Of a stretch of DNA of 64,000 nt, positions 39,304 through 49,246 are shown piece after piece. This DNA comes from Corynebacterium confusum (lineage in GTDB: Bacteria; Actinomycetota; Actinomycetes; Mycobacteriales; Mycobacteriaceae), in the NCBI RefSeq assembly GCF_030408715.1, contig NZ_CP047202.1, positions 1,655,907-1,719,906 on the forward strand, given 5' to 3'. The first letter of the stretch is position 1; each line of letters begins with the position of its first letter. The notes below the pieces were generated by a model. It was given only the letters and a program-made list of their open reading frames with translations, ran no database searches and was not told the origin of the DNA. The translations under genes and the position numbers were made by a program.

Positions 39304-39559
39304 CAACACCCACCGCACCCGACCTATCGCCCACTAGCGCTATTTACCCTGGTCAGAGGCTATAAAAATAGTGGGGAGAAATCCCCAGCCGCGGCGTTTT
39401 TTAGACCTCATACGCCACTTAGACACCTCTTTTAGCGCAGGATTCTTTAGCACCACTGGGAACGCGGGGCCAAGTTGGGGCCCGCTAGCTGGCCCAATGC
39501 TCCGCCTCCCACCCCGTTCGCCTAGCCACCGCTAGGCTCCCCTCCCCTCGCCGGGCGCC

Positions 39560-39597
39560 GTGGGGACAAACGTGGGGGAAAGTGGGGAATTGTGTGG
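39560..39597 (+). promoter_or_regulatory. Second, oppositely oriented MraZ-box-like array
   Basis: On the plus strand GTGGGG at 39560, GTGGGGG at 39572, GTGGGG at 39582 and GTGTGG at 39592. The last three share the 10-bp period. No plus-strand gene follows. It lies 257 bp from the mraZ array, pointing the other way, in a gene-free stretch (39304-39605) in which I see nothing else that I can name except a lone GTGGGG at about 39374. Confidence 0.5.
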
Positions 39598-39605
39598 AGG
39601 CACAG

Positions 39606-39634
39606 AAAAAGCCCCCGAGATCTCTCCCAGAGGC
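39606..39634 (-). terminator. Terminator of the DUF3040 gene
   Basis: An imperfect stem with AGCC and GGCT ends lies 40 nt past the stop, followed on the minus strand by TTTTT. Confidence 0.6.
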
Positions 39635-39673
39635 TGAAAAGCTAGGCCGCTTCGACCAGTTCTTTAGTTACCT

Positions 39674-40081
39674 TTAGTTGCCCTCGAAACGACGACGGAA
39701 GTTCTCTTCCAGCTTGTTGCCCATCGAGCCAACACCGGAGCGCGACACCCCCGCGCCGCCCCGGCCGGAGCCCGACTTCTTCTTGCCCGACTTCGAGCCG
39801 GTGGCCCCGCCACCGTGGAGCATCCAGATGCCCGCGCCGAACATGACGAGGAAGCCCAGGATCGACAGGACCACGAACCACAGGCTGTTCTGCGCCAGGG
39901 CCACGCCACCCACCAGCATGACCAGCCCGACGACCACGAGCGCCACGCCACGCAGGGTCACAGCCCCGCTCGGGGAACCGGCTGAGGCCTGGGCTACAGA
40001 GGCACCAAACTTGGGGTCCTCAGCCAACAGCTGCTGCTCGAGCTCCCGTAGCGCGCGCTGTTCCTGCTCCGAAAGAGACAC
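39674..40081 (-). CDS. DUF3040-family membrane protein
   Basis: 135 residues. The N-terminal SLSEQEQRALRELEQQLLAEDPKF motif (residues 2-25) defines the DUF3040 family found across actinobacteria next to mraZ. Two membrane helices follow (about 45-62 and 68-88), then a Gly/Ser/Lys-rich basic tail. Function unknown, but the strict neighbourhood suggests a role tied to division or envelope. GTG start at 40081 with a strong GGAGG just upstream. Confidence 0.88.
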   Translation of the reverse strand: MSLSEQEQRALRELEQQLLAEDPKFGASVAQASAGSPSGAVTLRGVALVVVGLVMLVGGVALAQNSLWFVVLSILGFLVMFGAGIWMLHGGGATGSKSGKKKSGSGRGGAGVSRSGVGSMGNKLEENFRRRFEGN

Positions 40082-40252
40082 TGTACCTCCAATAAACCTC
40101 AGGGACCGCTGCCTTAAACCGGCCCTTCACGACGGCCTTTCACTGTGTTCAACGCGAACGCCAAACAATTAGTTCCCGCCGGCTCAATTCCTCCCCCATC
40201 CTAACGTAAAGACAACGCCCGACTTAAGCTCCAGCAGCCCTAAGGGGTAGCC

Positions 40253-40696
40253 CTAGGCGGCGAAATCGGATTCCACCGCGGCCGCGTGGGTGGCCGCCAT
40301 GAAGCGCGCGGACAAGCCCATCAGCTCGAACACGGTCTCCGCGTCCACCGTGTCCTCCAGCCCGAGGGACACCCGAGAGCGCAGCTTCGAATACCGGCCA
40401 AACTCCTGCGCCCACTCCTTGCCCTCTGCACTCACGAGCGCCAGCTGGTCCCAGGCGCTCGACGGCTTGCGCTTGCGGCGCGCCACCACCGAGACCGCGA
40501 TCCGCGCGCCGGCCGTACGCAGCCCCGCCTGGTAAGCGACCTCGAGGGCCTCCTCCAGACGCCCGTCGGCCGCGTATTCCCGCGCCTGCTCGATCAGCAT
40601 CCGCGCTTGGCGCAGGAAATGCTGTTGCTTCGCCACGCCGCTGGCCCGCGACGTGCGCTTAGTTGCCTGTGCAGTTGCCGAGATTACGTGTGCCAT
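40253..40696 (-). CDS. SAV_6107-like HEPN-domain protein
   Basis: 147 residues, all-helical, basic N-terminus. The helix-rich pattern (HFLRQARMLIEQAREYAADGRLEEALEVAYQAGLRTAGARIA) resembles the SAV_6107 family, a HEPN-like group conserved in actinobacteria in this location. Some HEPN proteins are RNases, but I do not see a clear RxxxxH catalytic motif here, so no activity is assigned. It is transcribed divergently from the GNAT gene, with repeated GAACAC motifs in the gap. Confidence 0.7.
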   Translation of the reverse strand: MAHVISATAQATKRTSRASGVAKQQHFLRQARMLIEQAREYAADGRLEEALEVAYQAGLRTAGARIAVSVVARRKRKPSSAWDQLALVSAEGKEWAQEFGRYSKLRSRVSLGLEDTVDAETVFELMGLSARFMAATHAAAVESDFAA

Positions 40697-40801
40697 GTCC
40701 GTTCACCTTCCCTCCGAAGCTGCCGCTTGCGGGAGCGCCGTTGTTTTTCTCTTGCCGTTAACTCTAGGAACACCTCCGACTCACACCCCTTAATGTAGCT
40801 C

Positions 40802-40877
40802 AGGTGTTCGAATTACACAACCCCTCAAGCAGGATTAAGGCTTTCTTTTCGAACACGCTGCGGCCATTTTGAACACC
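40802..40877. promoter_or_regulatory. Repeated TTYGAACAC elements in the HEPN/GNAT divergent gap
   Basis: AGGTGTTCGAA (40802-40812) is the inverse of TTTTCGAACACG (40846-40857) and of TTTTGAACACC (40867-40877). Short TTAATG blocks lie just outside both ends. This arrangement is compatible with a regulator site between two divergent genes. It does not fit the LexA consensus well. Confidence 0.35.
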
Positions 40878-40929
40878 TTTAATGAGGCTAATTGCCCCGC
40901 CGCGGGGCCAAACATGTTTCGATAGATTC

Positions 40930-41523
40930 GTGAACATCTCCATCCGTCGCCTCAGCCCGCAAGAGTTTTCCCTGCTCGCGCCCCAACTCGTCGAGATCTA
41001 CATCGAGGCGATGGACTACGACGACTCCATCCGCGTCAGCCGCACCCACGCCTGGCGCCGAGAGATTTCCCACCCGGGCTTTAGCGCGGTGGTCGCCACC
41101 ACCGAAAGCGGCATCGTCGGCTTGGCCTACGGCTTTCTCGGCTCGCCGGATACCTGGTGGGACCGACAGCTGCGCCGAGGCTTCTACGAAAAGGGCGGCC
41201 CTACCGAGCAGCAATGGGCGCTGCTGCGCAGCTACTTCGAGCTCGCCGAGGTGCACGTGCGCCCCGGCATGCAAAACCACGGCATCGGGCGCCGGTTGAT
41301 CACGGAGCTGCTCTGGAACGTGGCCGCCGACTACGTCGCACTCTCGACGCCGGAGGTGCCCCAGGAGGGAAACTCCGCCTTCGGCCTCTACCGCTCGCTG
41401 GGCTTTCGGGACGCGTTGCGCCATCACCGCTACCCCGGCGACTCCCGCCCGTTTGCGCTTCTCTACGCCCCACTACCGCTGCCGGCGGTTGCGCAACCCG
41501 GGACCAACACCCAGGACCGGTAA
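40930..41523 (+). CDS. GNAT-family N-acetyltransferase
   Basis: 197 residues. Acetyl-CoA-dependent transferase with unknown acceptor. The core beta strand ahead of the CoA loop reads ELAEVHVRPGMQNHGIGRRLITELL (pyrophosphate loop Q/N-x-x-G-I-G-R, about residues 112-124), and a late GLYRSLGFRD motif (about 154) is typical. The GTG at 40930 is chosen because the 16 residues upstream look non-coding; the start is not certain. The stop codon overlaps the -10 element of idsA. Confidence 0.8.
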   Translation: MNISIRRLSPQEFSLLAPQLVEIYIEAMDYDDSIRVSRTHAWRREISHPGFSAVVATTESGIVGLAYGFLGSPDTWWDRQLRRGFYEKGGPTEQQWALLRSYFELAEVHVRPGMQNHGIGRRLITELLWNVAADYVALSTPEVPQEGNSAFGLYRSLGFRDALRHHRYPGDSRPFALLYAPLPLPAVAQPGTNTQDR

Positions 41524-41526
41524 GAT
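41521..41526 (+). promoter_or_regulatory. -10 element of idsA (leaderless)
   Basis: TAAGAT, 8 nt before the GTG start, with the TAA also serving as the stop codon of the GNAT gene. The spacing predicts an mRNA starting at or next to the start codon. Confidence 0.6.
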
Positions 41527-41534
41527 ACCTAGGC

Positions 41535-42626
41535 GTGACCGCAGACAATATTCCCCAGATAGAACAGATCCCCGACGCCGCCCGAGCTGCCCTCGCGGAC
41601 TTCTTGGCCGAACGCCGGCCGGCAGTGAGCTCCGTCGGCGAGCCGGTGACCCGCTCCATCGCCTACCTCGAGGATTTCGTCCTTGGCGGCGGCAAGCGCA
41701 TCCGCCCACTCTACGCCTGGGCCGGTTTCATCGGCGCCGGCGGGCTGGACGGCGACGAGGATCCGCAGGCCGTCCTCCGCGCCGCCTCTTCCCTGGAGTT
41801 CATCCAGGCCTGCGCGCTCATCCACGATGACATCATCGACGCCTCCAGCACCCGTCGCGGCAAGCCGACGGTGCACCGCGCGGTGGCGGGGAGGCATCGC
41901 CAAGCGCAGTGGCACGGAGATGCCGACTTCTTCGGCGAGTCCGTCGCCATCCTCGTCGGCGACATGGCCCTGGCCTGGGCCGAGGACATGCTGCAGGACT
42001 CCGGCCTCAGCGCCGCCGCCTTGGCCCGCACCCGCGAGCCGTGGCGCGCCATGCGCACCGAGGTCATCGGCGGCCAGCTGCTCGACATCACCCTGGAGGC
42101 CACCGGCTCCGAGTCGGTCGAGCTCGCCGATGCCGTCAACCGCTACAAGACCGCCGCCTACACCATCGAGCGCCCCCTCCACCTGGGCGCCGCCATTGCC
42201 GGCGCCTCGCCCACGCTTATCGATGCCTTCCGCGGTTACGGCCGCGACATCGGCGTCGCGTTCCAGCTGCGCGACGATCAGCTGGGTGTTTTCGGCGACC
42301 CTTCCGTCACCGGCAAGCCGGCCGGTGACGACCTGCGCGAGGGCAAACGCACCGTCCTGCTGGCCACGGCCCTGGAGCGCGCCGATCAGGCCGATCCCGC
42401 CGCGGCCGCCACGCTGCGCCGCCTAGTCGGCACCACCGACGACCCGGCCGATATCGCCACGATGTCGCAGATCATCCAGGACTCCGGCGCGGTCGAGGCC
42501 ATCGAAGAGCGCATCGACGCCCTGACCGAATCCGGCCTGGAGCACCTGCACGCCGCCGGCGTAGACGAGAAGGTCACCTCCGCCCTGCACGACCTGGCCA
42601 TCCGCGCCACCGCCCGACAGAAGTAG
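41535..42626 (+). CDS. idsA: Polyprenyl (geranylgeranyl) diphosphate synthase
   Basis: 363 residues. Trans-prenyltransferase condensing IPP with allylic diphosphates; the C. glutamicum IdsA at this locus makes geranylgeranyl diphosphate for carotenoids and menaquinone precursors. The first Asp-rich motif is HDDIID (about residue 97) and the second is RDDQLGVFGD (about 245), with GGKRIRP near residue 53 binding IPP. Start GTG at 41535, supported by the -10 hexamer. The frame open further upstream is antisense-like filler in the GNAT gene. mptA follows after 9 nt and is probably cotranscribed. Confidence 0.93.
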   Translation: MTADNIPQIEQIPDAARAALADFLAERRPAVSSVGEPVTRSIAYLEDFVLGGGKRIRPLYAWAGFIGAGGLDGDEDPQAVLRAASSLEFIQACALIHDDIIDASSTRRGKPTVHRAVAGRHRQAQWHGDADFFGESVAILVGDMALAWAEDMLQDSGLSAAALARTREPWRAMRTEVIGGQLLDITLEATGSESVELADAVNRYKTAAYTIERPLHLGAAIAGASPTLIDAFRGYGRDIGVAFQLRDDQLGVFGDPSVTGKPAGDDLREGKRTVLLATALERADQADPAAAATLRRLVGTTDDPADIATMSQIIQDSGAVEAIEERIDALTESGLEHLHAAGVDEKVTSALHDLAIRATARQK

Positions 42627-42635
42627 CGCCCCGCC

Positions 42636-44126
42636 ATGGCCACGACCCCACTGACTATCCGCCTACCCCGCCCGCTGAGCCTCGGACTCGCCGGGACCAT
42701 CCTGCTCGCCCTCGCGTCCTTTTCCGGCGGCGCCACCCGCAACCGCGGCGGGCTGCTGGAGGCGCTCAACCTGAGCTTCCTCGCCTACGGTCACGGCCGA
42801 AACCTCGGCATGGCGGTGTTTTGGATCGGCATCTTCTGCCTCGTCGGCGCGTGGATTCTCCTCGGCCGCGAAACCGTAGCGCCCGCCCGCGAGGGGGCGC
42901 TGGGCACCGTACGCCGGACGCTGACCTGGTGGCTCGTGCCTCTGATCATCGCCGCGCCACTGGCCTCGCGCGACGTCTATTCCTACCTCATGCAAGGCGC
43001 CATGGTCCGCGACGGCTTCGCTCCCTATTCCGAAGGCCCGGTGGTCAACCCCGGCCCCTTCCTGCTCGAGGTCTCCCAGGACTGGCGCAACACCACCGCC
43101 CCGTACGGTCCGCTGCACCTGTGGATTGGCGACGGGGTGACTTCCCTGGTCGGCGATAACGTCGCCGTGGGGATCTTCGTCTACAAGTTGATTTCCTTGG
43201 CCGGCTTCGCCGCGATTGCCTGGTCGGTGCCGCGGATCGCCCGGGAGCTCGGCGGCTCGCCCACGATGGCGCTCTGGCTCGGCGTGGCCAACCCCGTCAT
43301 GCTGCTCCACCTCGTGTCCGGCATGCACAACGAATCCGTCATGGTCGGCCTGGTCTCCGTGGGCCTGCTGCTGGCTCTGCGCCGCAAGTTCCTGGCCGGG
43401 CTGGCGCTCATCGCCGCCGCCGTGGCCCTGAAGGCGACCGCCTTCATCGCAATGCCCTTCGTCGTCTGGATCATGGTCCACCACTTCGCCCCGCGCGCAA
43501 CCTCCAGCGTGGCGAAGCGCTTCGGCGTCTTCGTGGCGGCCGGCACCGTGATGGTTCTCGAGACCGTCGCAGTCGTGGCCGTCATTACCTGGGCGTCCGG
43601 GGCCTCCTGGGGCTGGCTGTCAGAGATTACCGGCAACGCCAAGGTCATCAACCCGCTGGCCGGCCCGACGCTGGTCACCGACGTCGTCGCGCCGCTGGTG
43701 CAGATCTTCAACCCGGATATTTCCTACAACAGCGTGCTGAGCATCATGCGCACGCTGTCGATGGTCCTCATGCTGCTGGGACTAATCCTGGTGTGGTGGA
43801 TTTCCCGTAACAGCATCCGCGATGCCGTCCTGGGCACCGCCGGCGCCTACCAGGTCGCGTTCATCCTCAACTCCGTGACGCTGCCGTGGTACTACGCCTC
43901 CGTCATCTCGCTCGTGGGCGTGGCGCGCCCGCCGATGTGGGTCATCAAGCTCGCCACCGGCGCCTCCGTCTTCGTGGCTGTGTCGTTTTCCAGCGACGGC
44001 AACCACCAGCTCTACAACTGGTGGTGGGTCATCGGCTCCATCATCGTGTCCTGGTTGGCCGCCGAATGGGTCTTCCCCGCCCGTCCGCGGCGGGAATTGT
44101 CCACAGATTCCCGCGCCGCGATGTGA
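42636..44126 (+). CDS. mptA: Alpha-1,6-mannosyltransferase MptA
   Basis: 496 residues with about 12-13 membrane helices. GT-C glycosyltransferase using polyprenyl-phosphomannose to extend the alpha-1,6-mannan core of lipomannan/lipoarabinomannan outside the membrane. The first periplasmic loop holds the acidic catalytic region (PLASRDVYSYLMQGAMVRDGFAPYSEGP, about residues 108-135). The idsA-mptA order matches C. glutamicum and M. tuberculosis Rv2173-Rv2174. The last codons contain TTGTCCACA and an inverted repeat belonging to the following HNH module. Confidence 0.9.
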   Translation: MATTPLTIRLPRPLSLGLAGTILLALASFSGGATRNRGGLLEALNLSFLAYGHGRNLGMAVFWIGIFCLVGAWILLGRETVAPAREGALGTVRRTLTWWLVPLIIAAPLASRDVYSYLMQGAMVRDGFAPYSEGPVVNPGPFLLEVSQDWRNTTAPYGPLHLWIGDGVTSLVGDNVAVGIFVYKLISLAGFAAIAWSVPRIARELGGSPTMALWLGVANPVMLLHLVSGMHNESVMVGLVSVGLLLALRRKFLAGLALIAAAVALKATAFIAMPFVVWIMVHHFAPRATSSVAKRFGVFVAAGTVMVLETVAVVAVITWASGASWGWLSEITGNAKVINPLAGPTLVTDVVAPLVQIFNPDISYNSVLSIMRTLSMVLMLLGLILVWWISRNSIRDAVLGTAGAYQVAFILNSVTLPWYYASVISLVGVARPPMWVIKLATGASVFVAVSFSSDGNHQLYNWWWVIGSIIVSWLAAEWVFPARPRRELSTDSRAAM

Positions 44127-44274
44127 CGGATTCAACTCCCGCGACGCCGAAATCGGGGTTATCCACAGGCAGGTGCGGTGACGCGTCATCAAAAATGGCG
44201 TTTTTGGGCGAGTTATCCACAGATTCGGTTTTCTGCCCTTGTGGGGGTTGACGGGTGCTTCTAGCGTGTGGGTC
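44097..44274 (+). promoter_or_regulatory. Upstream module of the HNH gene with DnaA-box-like 9-mers
   Basis: Contains TTGTCCACA (44097-44105, inside the mptA end), TTATCCACA (44159-44167) and TTATCCACA (44213-44221), the last two perfect E. coli-type DnaA boxes. The first lies in the loop of an 8-bp hairpin (44090-44097 with 44106-44113). Next comes CCCTTGTGGGGGTTGACG, and TAGCGT (44262-44267) lies 7 nt before the ATG as a possible -10. A partial copy of the module is at 849-985. Confidence 0.6.
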
Positions 44275-45278
44275 ATGACAGCAACGACAGCCATGGACAC
44301 ATTGAAAGCAGCACACTCCATCTTCGCGGACGGGATCCAGTATTTGGACCTGTGCCGCCAGCTGAACCTGCCCGCCTTGAAGGCTGTCATGTCGGACATG
44401 GCCGCGGCCGCGCACTACCGTGCCTGCCAAACCTTCTTCGGGCACACCACGTATACGCGCAAGCAAGCCCCGCGAGGAAAGCGGCCGCCGCCCAGGGACA
44501 CCACCTGGATACGTTGCTGGTCCTGGATAGTGCTTTCCGCCGGGTGCGTAATAAGGGCGAGGCTTGGGCCATGCTCATCGAACTGTGCAACACCCCCGGC
44601 ACCACCACACAGCTGAGACGCCTAGCCAACCAGAAAGTCCTGGAACTTAACCGCCCGGCACCACCAGCCGAAGGCGTGCGCGTGACCCGCCGCAAAGACG
44701 GACCGAGTACTTTTTCTGTCACCGGGGATCCGGAACTGGTGGAACACCTCTGGGCCTCAATTAAAACCATCCCGGATGTCGAGGCTTTGTTTTGCGGCGG
44801 GCTGAACAAGCAGCCGAAGGCCACCCACGTGGTCATCTCCCTTCCTGACTGGGTGAGAATCCTTGCCGGTGATGGGGATGAGATCACCCTGCAGCTGACC
44901 AACGGAACAACCATGACCGGGGCCGACTACGTCCGCCAATGTTTGTTGGACGCGGGCCTGGCCACGCTGGTGGACCCTAGGCGCGGCCCGGTCAACCAGT
45001 ACCGCTACCAGCGCCACGCCTCACCGAAGCAGAAGGACATGGCCAAGGCGGAGACCACCACCTGTGCCTGGCCGAACTGTAGGAAACCAGCCGACGAGTG
45101 CCAAGTCCACCACATCCACCCCTGGGCCGACGGTGGTGAAACCAACCAAGAGAACCTGACCTTGTTGTGCGAGTTCCACAATTCATGGAACGACGACGAC
45201 CCCGCCTACCCCAGGCACGGCAGGATAAACCGCCGCGATGGCAGGGTGACGTGGGACCCGCCCTGGAGCAGCGGCTGA
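44275..45278 (+). pseudogene. HNH endonuclease (13E12/DUF222-like), frameshifted
   Basis: A repeat-family HNH nuclease of corynebacteria, broken by one frameshift. Residues 1-65 or so (MTATTAMDTLKAAHSI to HTTYTRKQA) read in the ATG frame; from about 44465 the protein continues in another frame (ARKAAAAQGHHLDTLLV to the C-terminus). Restoring one C in the CCCC run at 44469-44472 gives a continuous protein of about 334 residues. The C-terminal HNH domain is intact: CAWPNCRKP, then CQVHHIHPWADGGETNQENL and LCEFHN. The family may act in homing or repeat mobility; its function is unproven. It interrupts the conserved mptA-Rv2175c order, a sign of insertion. Confidence 0.85.
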
Positions 45279-45300
45279 CGGCTGACGGCTGACGGCTGAC
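45273..45300 (+). repeat. Four tandem copies of the 7-mer GGCTGAC
   Basis: Perfect copies at 45273, 45280, 45287 and 45294. The HNH stop TGA (45276-45278) lies in the first copy, and the unit length of 7 supplies a TGA in every frame, so slippage here would not extend the protein far. Confidence 0.9.
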
Positions 45301-45306
45301 ACGGGG

Positions 45307-45329
45307 GCGGCGGGCATAAAACCCGCCGC
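45307..45329 (+). terminator. Hairpin downstream of the HNH gene
   Basis: GCGGCGGG and CCCGCCGC form a perfect 8-bp stem around CATAAAA. A second, weaker hairpin-like unit with the same GGCATAAAACC core follows at about 45333-45343. There is no T-run, so termination is only likely. Confidence 0.5.
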
Positions 45330-45422
45330 GGGGCTGGCATAAAACCAACCGAGCTGTAAGGAAAGACCAGCCAATCCCACGACTGCCGGGCCACAAGCAA
45401 AGCCCAGCCAAAAGACGCGAAA

Positions 45423-45451
45423 AGGCGCCACGGACCACGTCCGTAGCGCCT
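45423..45451 (-). terminator. Terminator of the Rv2175c-like gene
   Basis: AGGCGC and ACGGAC pair with GTCCGT and GCGCCT around a 3-nt loop with one bulged pair. On the minus strand TTTT follows the stem, with a second TTTT 7 nt further on. It lies 12 nt past the stop. Confidence 0.85.
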
Positions 45452-45463
45452 ACTCGGCGTGCC

Positions 45464-45832
45464 TTAGAAGGCCGAAGCCTGCGCGCGGCGGATTACCTCG
45501 CGCGCGAGGTGCCCGTGCAGGCCGTCGATGGGCCGCCCCGGCAGGGACTCGTCCTCGGTGAAGAGGTGGCGAAGGATCTCGTCCTCGCTGTAACCGCCAT
45601 CGGACAGCACGGTGATAGCGCCCGAAACGAACTTGCTAATGGCGTCCTTGTCGTTGAAGAAGGCCGCGGGGACCAGCTTCTTATCGCCGCTACGCCAGGC
45701 GATGATCTTTTTCGCATTCAGCAGGTCGTGCACGCGCGTCACCGCGATGCCGAGCTTGTCGGCAACCTGCGGCAGGGTCAGCATCGGTTCGTCGCGGAGC
45801 AGGGTTTCCAGAGATTCATCCATACTAGTCAC
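45464..45832 (-). CDS. Rv2175c-like winged-helix DNA-binding protein
   Basis: 122 residues. An N-terminal helix-turn-helix (LTLPQVADKLGIAVTRVHDLLNAKKIIAWR, about residues 17-46) is followed by a C-terminal helical domain. It matches M. tuberculosis Rv2175c, a DNA-binding protein phosphorylated by PknL on an N-terminal Thr; a Thr is present here at about residue 10 (SLETLLRD). It is divergent from pknL with a 57-bp shared promoter region, the same arrangement as in M. tuberculosis. Target genes are unknown. Confidence 0.88.
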   Translation of the reverse strand: MTSMDESLETLLRDEPMLTLPQVADKLGIAVTRVHDLLNAKKIIAWRSGDKKLVPAAFFNDKDAISKFVSGAITVLSDGGYSEDEILRHLFTEDESLPGRPIDGLHGHLAREVIRRAQASAF

Positions 45833-45876
45833 GGCACTCTACTGTAGCCGGTGTGCACATTCTCTGGGCTTTCGGC

Positions 45877-45882
45877 CATACT
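45877..45882 (+). promoter_or_regulatory. -10 element of pknL (leaderless)
   Basis: CATACT, 7 nt before the ATG at 45890. It lies in the short divergent gap shared with the Rv2175c-like gene. Confidence 0.55.
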
Positions 45883-45889
45883 GGAATTT

Positions 45890-48654
<2,765 letters not shown>

Positions 48655-48679
48655 TCATCGGTCGGATGATAGTTACGGT

Positions 48680-49189
48680 TTACTTAGTAATCCGATTACC
48701 CTTGGTCAGTGGCAGCGCCTTCTGGCAGATGTTGAACTTGGCCAGGTTGTGGCGCGCGTCCACGAGGGCGTCGTGGTTGCCCGCCGGCATTGCCGGCAGC
48801 TTCGGGCGGCCGGCAAACTCCCAGTACTGCTTGAGTTCTCGCGTGTACCGCGGCAGCCGCTTGGGCAGCCCCGCCATGTCGCCCCACAACTGCGCGAGCA
48901 CCACGTGGTCGTAGGCGCCCACCCACGCCCACAGTTCGGGCGGCGTTTTCGCGCTGCATAAAAATCCGTAGACTTCCTCCCGGATGGTGTGGACGGGCTT
49001 CCACACGGCATCGTGGGGCGAGGGCAATTTGTCGAGCACGTTCTCGCGCACCCAGGCGTTGGCCAGCTGCGGGTCGAACTCCGTCGACACGGCGTAGTAC
49101 TCGCGCCCGTCTTCCGCGACAATACCGATGGAGACCAGCTCTATTGTCCGGCCGTCCTCGATGAATTCGGTGTCGTAGAAGTATCGCAC
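48680..49189 (-). CDS. DEDDh-type 3'-5' exoribonuclease (Rv2179c family)
   Basis: 169 residues. Two-metal RNase D/T-like exonuclease; M. tuberculosis Rv2179c, its apparent orthologue by position and sequence, degrades single-stranded RNA overhangs. Catalytic residues are visible: FYDTEF (Asp and Glu, residues 4-9), AYDHVVL (Asp, about 92) and HDALVDAR (His and Asp, about 140-147). GTG start at 49189, divergent from mptC across 57 bp. Confidence 0.88.
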   Translation of the reverse strand: MRYFYDTEFIEDGRTIELVSIGIVAEDGREYYAVSTEFDPQLANAWVRENVLDKLPSPHDAVWKPVHTIREEVYGFLCSAKTPPELWAWVGAYDHVVLAQLWGDMAGLPKRLPRYTRELKQYWEFAGRPKLPAMPAGNHDALVDARHNLAKFNICQKALPLTKGNRITK

Positions 49190-49233
49190 GAGTATTGATT
49201 CTAGTCCTTGGCTAGACAGGTCCTCGCGCGGGG

Positions 49234-49239
49234 TAGACT
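49234..49239 (+). promoter_or_regulatory. -10 element of mptC (leaderless)
   Basis: TAGACT, 7 nt before the GTG at 49247, an arrangement repeated at idsA, pknL, pimB and ctaE. Confidence 0.6.
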
Positions 49240-49246
49240 ACGTTGC

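Noticed and set aside
40802..40877. LexA (SOS) box in the HEPN/GNAT gap
   Set aside because: Only half sites of the form TTCGAAC are present; the second arm at the required spacing is missing.
41157..41534. Upstream extension of the idsA frame
   Set aside because: It lies in another frame of the GNAT gene; low-complexity Arg/Ala/Pro composition, and the conserved protein starts at 41535.
44248..44253. TTGACG as a -35 box of the HNH gene
   Set aside because: Spacing to the only sensible -10 (TAGCGT at 44262) is 8 bp, far too short, so it is probably a conserved module block and not a -35.
44461..44478. Programmed ribosomal frameshift in the HNH gene
   Set aside because: No slippery heptamer and no downstream stimulatory structure; a one-base deletion explains it more simply.
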